Shown here: in pieces, positions 5,342-8,413 of the stretch
How the letters are laid out: every line of letters begins with the position of its first letter
Numbering within the stretch: position 1 is the first letter of the stretch
Source: an uncultured Spirochaetaceae bacterium
GTDB taxonomy: Bacteria > Spirochaetota > Spirochaetia > Treponematales > UBA12059
Length of the DNA: 8,413 bases
Assembly (NCBI GenBank): GCA_938004315.1
Contig: CALKWG010000492.1
Location: 1 to 8,413 of the forward strand
Reading direction: 5' to 3'
Made by a program: the position numbers and the translations under genes
Notes under the pieces: generated by a model
The model's input: only the letters and a program-made list of their open reading frames with translations
Database searches by the model: none
Told to the model about the DNA's origin: nothing

Positions 5342-6739
5342 ATGGCAGAACCCCGGAAACCGAAGGTATGGGAAGCGCTTATTCCCGTCCTCGCGCTCGT
5401 CGCCTTTCTCAGCACGTCTATCCTCTTGTTCGAGGCTAGCCCCCACATTCCCCTGATCGCCGCGACCATCGTGGCCGCCCTCATGGCCCTCCGCCTTGGT
5501 TATAAGTGGAAGGACCTGGAGGAGGGCGTCGTCAACACCATCAAGATGTCCATGCAGGCCATCCTGATCCTCATGGTCATCGGCATGGTCATCGGCGCCT
5601 GGATACTCTCCGGCACCGTGCCCGCGCTCATCTACTACGGTTTGCAGATCCTTAGCCCGGCCATCTTCCTGACCGCGGCCTGCCTCATCTGCTGCGTGGT
5701 GTCCCTGGCCACCGGCTCGTCCTGGACGACCGCCGGCACGGTCGGCGTCGCGCTCATAGGCGTGGCCCAGGGCCTGGGCATCCCCCTCCCGATGGCCGCC
5801 GGCGCGGTCATCTCCGGCGCCTATTTCGGCGACAAGATGTCCCCGCTCTCCGACACCACCAACCTGGCCCCGGCCATGGCTGGCGCTAACCTCTTCGACC
5901 ATATCAAGCACATGGCCTTCACCACGGGTCCCTCGCTCCTCATCGCCCTGGTGCTCTACACCGTCCTGGGCCTGCGCTTCGCCGGCAAGGAGTTGGACGC
6001 CAGCTCCATCAGCGTCATCACCGATACGTTGAAGGCTACCTTCAACATCAACCCCTTCCTGCTCATCCCGCCGGTGGTGGTCATCGTACTCGTGGTGAGG
6101 AAGTTCCCGGCCCTGCCCGGCCTCTTGGTCGGCGCCATCCTGGGCGCGATCTTCGCCGCCATCTTCCAGTCCGGCATAAACCTGGGCGGCATCATCGACA
6201 ATCTGCACTACGGCTACGCCTCCGAGACCGGCGTCGAGGTGGTGGACGAGCTCCTGTCCCGCGGCGGCCTGGATAGCATGATGTGGACCATCTCCCTCAT
6301 CCTCTGCGCCATGAGCTTCGGCGGCGTCATGGAGAAGGCCGGCTTCCTCGAGGTCCTGGCCCAGAAGCTCCTGTCCTTCGCCAAGGGCACCGGCGGCCTC
6401 GTGCTGGCCACCGAAGTCTCCTGCGTGTTCACCAACGCCGTCGCCGGCGACCAGTACCTGTCCCTGGTGCTGCCCGGCCGCATGTTCAAGACCGCCTTCG
6501 ACGAGGCCGGCCTGGCTCCCAAGAACCTGAGCCGCTGCCTCGAGGACGCGGGCACGATCACCTCGCCCTTCTTCGTATGGAATACCTGCGGCGCCTTCAT
6601 GTACGGCGCCCTGGGCGTGCACCCCATGGCCTACGCGATCTACGCGTTCCTCAACTGGATCAACCCTATCGTCTCCGTGTTCTACGGCTTCACCGGCATC
6701 ACGATGGAGAAGGCCAAGCCCGCCGAGAAGGCGGCCTAA
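5342..6739 (+). CDS. nhaC: NhaC-family Na+/H+ antiporter-type transporter
   Basis: A 465-residue polytopic inner-membrane protein of the NhaC family (ion transporter superfamily), close to the usual length. Conserved blocks are in order: ATGSSWTTAGTVG (123-135), GAYFGDKMSPLSDTTNLAPA (159-178), SRGGLDSMMWT (306-316), NAVAGDQYL (365-373), LEDAGT (400-405) and WNTCG (413-417). Roughly ten to twelve hydrophobic helices are visible, with the first at about 12-31. Family members exchange Na+ for H+, or couple such exchange to organic acids (malate/lactate in MleN), so the substrate is not fixed by sequence. In this locus it may balance ions during lysine uptake and fermentation or carry a substrate itself; that is inference. 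AAGGAAG six nt before the ATG supports the start. It has its own promoter and leader, and transcription ends at the palindromic terminator. Confidence 0.93.
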   Translation: MAEPRKPKVWEALIPVLALVAFLSTSILLFEASPHIPLIAATIVAALMALRLGYKWKDLEEGVVNTIKMSMQAILILMVIGMVIGAWILSGTVPALIYYGLQILSPAIFLTAACLICCVVSLATGSSWTTAGTVGVALIGVAQGLGIPLPMAAGAVISGAYFGDKMSPLSDTTNLAPAMAGANLFDHIKHMAFTTGPSLLIALVLYTVLGLRFAGKELDASSISVITDTLKATFNINPFLLIPPVVVIVLVVRKFPALPGLLVGAILGAIFAAIFQSGINLGGIIDNLHYGYASETGVEVVDELLSRGGLDSMMWTISLILCAMSFGGVMEKAGFLEVLAQKLLSFAKGTGGLVLATEVSCVFTNAVAGDQYLSLVLPGRMFKTAFDEAGLAPKNLSRCLEDAGTITSPFFVWNTCGAFMYGALGVHPMAYAIYAFLNWINPIVSVFYGFTGITMEKAKPAEKAA

Positions 6740-6802
6740 GGGCTTAAGGGCCCGGGCGCCTACGGGACGCCGGTCGCCGGCTCCCGCCGTCCTGCTAAAA
6801 CG

Positions 6803-6834
6803 AAGGCCCCCGCCGCGTACGCGGCGGGGGCCTT
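6803..6834. terminator. Bidirectional terminator between nhaC and atoE
   Basis: Perfect palindrome with arms of at least 14 bp: AAGGCCCCCGCCGC (6803-6816), centre GTAC, then the complementary arm 6821-6834. Forward, the stem runs into TTTT (6833-6836). On the minus strand it is followed by TTCGTTTT. It sits between two convergent genes, 63 nt after the nhaC stop and 37 nt beyond the atoE stop, and can serve both. Confidence 0.92.
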
Positions 6835-6840
6835 TTCGTC

Positions 6841-6859
6841 GCCCGCGCGAAGCGCGGGC
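6841..6859. repeat. Second hairpin in the convergent gap
   Basis: Perfect 8-bp arms GCCCGCGC (6841-6848) and GCGCGGGC (6852-6859) with a GAA triloop, 12 nt beyond the atoE stop and directly next to the bidirectional terminator. On the atoE side it would be the first structure in the 3' untranslated region and may protect the message. Confidence 0.6.
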
Positions 6860-6871
6860 CCGTCCGTAGCG

Positions 6872-8188
6872 TTATACGAGGAGGAGGAGCCCCAAGGCGA
6901 ATATCGCGCCGGTGGCCAACAGGGTCATGATGCAGTAGCCCATGATATCCCTGATGCCGAGCTTGGCGATGCCCAGGAGCGGGAGGGCCCAGAAGGGCTG
7001 GACCATGTTGGTCCACTGGTCGCCGTAGGCTATAGACATGGCCACGACGGCCGGGTCGACACCGAGGGCTTGGCCGGCGGGGATGTTGATCGGTCCCTGC
7101 ACGGCCCATTGCCCGCCGCCGGAGGGCACGAAGAAGTTGATGATGCCCCCGGACAGGAAGGTGAACAGGGGGAAGGTCCCGGGCGTGGAGATGGAGATGA
7201 ACCAGTTCGCTATGATCCCGGCCAGGCCGGTCCCGATCATGATGCCCTGGATGCCGCCGTACAGCGGGAACTGAAGCGCGATGCCGCCGGCGCCCTTGAT
7301 GGCCTGCTCGATGGCGCGTACGTAGGCGATGGGCCTGCCGTGGAGCAGGATGCCGACGAACAGGAAGATGGTGATGACGACGTTGAGGTTCAGGTCGAAG
7401 CCTTTGGTCGCGAAGTGGTAGACCAGGTACGAGAAGCCGAGGGCGGACAGCACCCAGGTAACGATCCTGGAATTCTCCAGGGCGGTCGCGGGCGTCTTGA
7501 CCGCGGGCGCCGCGGCCGGGACCTCGTCCTCGAGCAGGGCCGGGTCGACCTGGACGACGTCGTCCTTCTTCCTGGCCATGAAGTAGAAGAGGACCGGCAG
7601 CGCTAGGATGGCGAGGCCGCTGATGGCCAGGTTAAAGGGGGCGAAGATCGTCCTGGAGACGGGCACGACGCCGATGAGCTTCTCGACGATATGGCCCTTG
7701 GTCGCGATGGCGAGCGGTATGGACCCGGAGATGCCGCCGTGCCAGACGACGAAACCCGAGTAGGCGGCCGCCACCAGCATGCCGTAGTCGACGCCGCGTA
7801 TGCGCTTGGCGACCTCGCGGGCCAGGAGCGCGCCGACGACCAGGCCGAAGCCCCAGTTGACCCAGCTGGCTAAGGCCGCCACGAGGGCCGTCATCATGAT
7901 GCCCTGGACGGGCGTCTTGGGGACCGAGGCGATGGCCCGGAGCGCCCCCTTGACGGCCGGGCTCGAGGCCATGGCGTGGCCGGTGATGAGCACCAGGGTC
8001 ATCTGCATGGAGAATGCCAAGAGCCCCCAGAGGCCGTTGCCCCAGGAAGCCAGGATCTCCACGACGGTCTTGCCCGTCAGGCCCAGGGCCATGAGGAACG
8101 CTATCACCGTCAGGGCGATGGCGAAGAGGAACGCGTCGGGAAGGTACTTTTGGGCTACCTTCACGAAAAAGTTAGTAAGGGTTTTCAT
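6872..8188 (-). CDS. atoE: AtoE-family short-chain fatty acid transporter
   Basis: A 438-residue polytopic inner-membrane carrier of the short-chain fatty acid transporter family (AtoE type), normal in length. Recognised blocks are an N-terminal FVKVAQKYLPDAFLFAIALT (8-27), NWGFGLVVGALLAREVA (111-127), YSGFVVWHGGISGSIPLA (143-160), the hallmark FFVPSGGGQWAVQGPI (352-367) and AYGDQWTNMVQPFWALPLLG (387-406). A charged cytosolic loop at ~206-240 separates two hydrophobic halves. Family members are linked to uptake of acetoacetate or butyrate, or to their exit; in a lysine fermenter, export of butyrate or acetate or exchange of acetoacetate is plausible but inferred. The start at 8188 is chosen because AAGGAGGGAG lies just before the ATG; the in-frame codons upstream are GC-rich, Arg-rich and unlike the family. 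It is divergent from a probable CoA-transferase gene, a usual AtoE partner. Confidence 0.95.
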   Translation of the reverse strand: MKTLTNFFVKVAQKYLPDAFLFAIALTVIAFLMALGLTGKTVVEILASWGNGLWGLLAFSMQMTLVLITGHAMASSPAVKGALRAIASVPKTPVQGIMMTALVAALASWVNWGFGLVVGALLAREVAKRIRGVDYGMLVAAAYSGFVVWHGGISGSIPLAIATKGHIVEKLIGVVPVSRTIFAPFNLAISGLAILALPVLFYFMARKKDDVVQVDPALLEDEVPAAAPAVKTPATALENSRIVTWVLSALGFSYLVYHFATKGFDLNLNVVITIFLFVGILLHGRPIAYVRAIEQAIKGAGGIALQFPLYGGIQGIMIGTGLAGIIANWFISISTPGTFPLFTFLSGGIINFFVPSGGGQWAVQGPINIPAGQALGVDPAVVAMSIAYGDQWTNMVQPFWALPLLGIAKLGIRDIMGYCIMTLLATGAIFALGLLLLV

Positions 8189-8242
8189 GTTACTCCCTCC
8201 TTCAAGATGGCCGGGCCGCGCGGTCGGGGCTCGGCAAGCCCT

Positions 8243-8271
8243 AGTATCGCCGCCGCGCCGCTCCCGCGCAA
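8243..8271 (-). promoter_or_regulatory. Putative atoE promoter (minus strand)
   Basis: Read on the minus strand: -35 TTGCGC (8271-8266), a 17-nt spacer, -10 GATACT (8248-8243). This lies 55 nt upstream of the start codon. The -35 and -10 are partial matches. The spacing and position between divergent genes make it the best candidate. Confidence 0.45.
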
Positions 8272-8279
8272 GCGGCGGC
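8249..8279. repeat. Inverted repeat across the atoE promoter
   Basis: Perfect arms GCCGCCGC (8249-8256) and GCGGCGGC (8272-8279) with a 15-nt gap. They cover the spacer and flank the -35 of the predicted atoE promoter, a suitable place for a repressor. The arms are low-complexity GCC repeats in a GC-rich genome, so chance is possible. Confidence 0.4.
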
Positions 8280-8325
8280 ATGGGCTGCGGGGCTTTTTAA
8301 TTAACTCCGGTCACTGAGCGCAGCC

Positions 8326-8354
8326 TTCCATGCCGCGCCGCACCGTGCTATACT
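8326..8354 (+). promoter_or_regulatory. Putative extended -10 promoter for the right-end gene
   Basis: TGCTATACT (8346-8354) is an extended -10, with TG one base before TATACT. The -35 region TTCCAT (8326-8331), 17 nt upstream, is poor, as is common with extended -10 promoters. An AT patch TTTTTAATTAA (8294-8304) lies further upstream. The start codon is 22 nt after the -10. Confidence 0.5.
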
Positions 8355-8376
8355 GGCCCTAAACGGAGGATCTACT

Positions 8377-8413
8377 ATGGTATCCAAACCAGTCATCAGC
8401 GCGGCCGAGGCGG
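8377..8413 (+). CDS. Gene start, probable CoA-transferase subunit A (partial)
   Basis: Only 12 codons are in the window (MVSKPVISAAEA). GGAGGA (8365-8370), six nt before the ATG, is a strong ribosome site, and an extended -10 promoter lies upstream, so a real gene begins here. The start resembles the N-terminus of 3-oxoacid/acetoacetate CoA-transferase subunits, where a KxxSAEEA-like stretch precedes the first helix. Its divergence from atoE and the upstream lysine mutase genes agree, since lysine fermentation needs a butyrate-acetoacetate CoA-transferase. Twelve residues cannot prove this; other CoA-transferase family members or an unrelated enzyme remain possible. Confidence 0.45.
   Translation, partial: MVSKPVISAAEA

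Noticed and set aside
5258..6622. 454-codon open frame on the minus strand, opposite nhaC
   Set aside because: Composition is Gly/Glu/Asp/His/Gln/Ala-rich without domains, as expected for the antisense of a GC-rich membrane-protein gene. The plus strand is a clear NhaC with motifs and a ribosome site.
7070..7606. 178-codon plus-strand open frame opposite atoE
   Set aside because: Asp/Gly/Glu/Gln-rich shadow of the conserved AtoE coding strand.
8189..8281. N-terminal extension of AtoE to a start at 8281
   Set aside because: The extra 31 residues are Arg/Pro/Gly-rich and unlike the family, and they would run through the strong ribosome site before the ATG at 8188.
8249..8298. Forward terminator formed by the GCC/GGC repeat followed by TTTTT at 8294-8298
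   Set aside because: The T-run is 14 nt beyond the stem, and no forward gene ends here. A role at the atoE promoter fits better.

Overview
The window is GC-rich bacterial DNA with dense, mostly forward-strand coding. It carries the core of an anaerobic lysine-fermentation locus. The gene content (coenzyme B12/PLP lysine 5,6-aminomutase, its MutS-like reactivase ATPase, an NhaC-type antiporter, an AtoE-type short-chain fatty-acid carrier and the start of a probable CoA-transferase) suggests a strictly anaerobic amino-acid fermenter that makes acetate and butyrate. I cannot name the phylum from sequence alone. Promoter-like sites look sigma-70 type (TATACT, TATCAT).

Layout. Positions 1-4271 hold a tight forward operon: the 3' end of a kamB-like gene, kamC (MutS-family ATPase), kamD (mutase alpha subunit) and kamE (mutase beta subunit, B12-binding). 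kamB/kamC and kamC/kamD overlap by ATGA, and kamD/kamE are 12 nt apart. A strong hairpin follows kamE. It overlaps a probable promoter for a two-gene unit: a stand-alone CheY-like receiver (4359-4748) and a small membrane-anchored protein of unknown function (4745-5128, ATGA overlap). A 213-nt gap (5129-5341) contains an inverted repeat, an extended -10 promoter and a structured leader ahead of nhaC (5342-6739). nhaC converges on atoE (minus strand, 6872-8188), with a perfect-palindrome bidirectional terminator between them. A divergent promoter region (8189-8376) separates atoE from a forward gene whose first 12 codons resemble a CoA-transferase subunit A.

How the genes work together. KamD/KamE move the terminal amino group of beta-lysine (or D-lysine) from C6 to C5. 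KamC, probably with KamB, is thought to restore the enzyme after B12 damage. Later steps (dehydrogenase, cleavage enzyme, ammonia-lyase, CoA-transferase) are not in the window apart from the possible CoA-transferase start at the right edge. NhaC and AtoE plausibly handle ion balance or substrate entry and acid-product or acetoacetate traffic. The receiver and its membrane partner are the least explained part and the best candidates for something undescribed. I saw no mobile element, CRISPR array, tRNA or rRNA, and no gene-free stretch over 300 nt.
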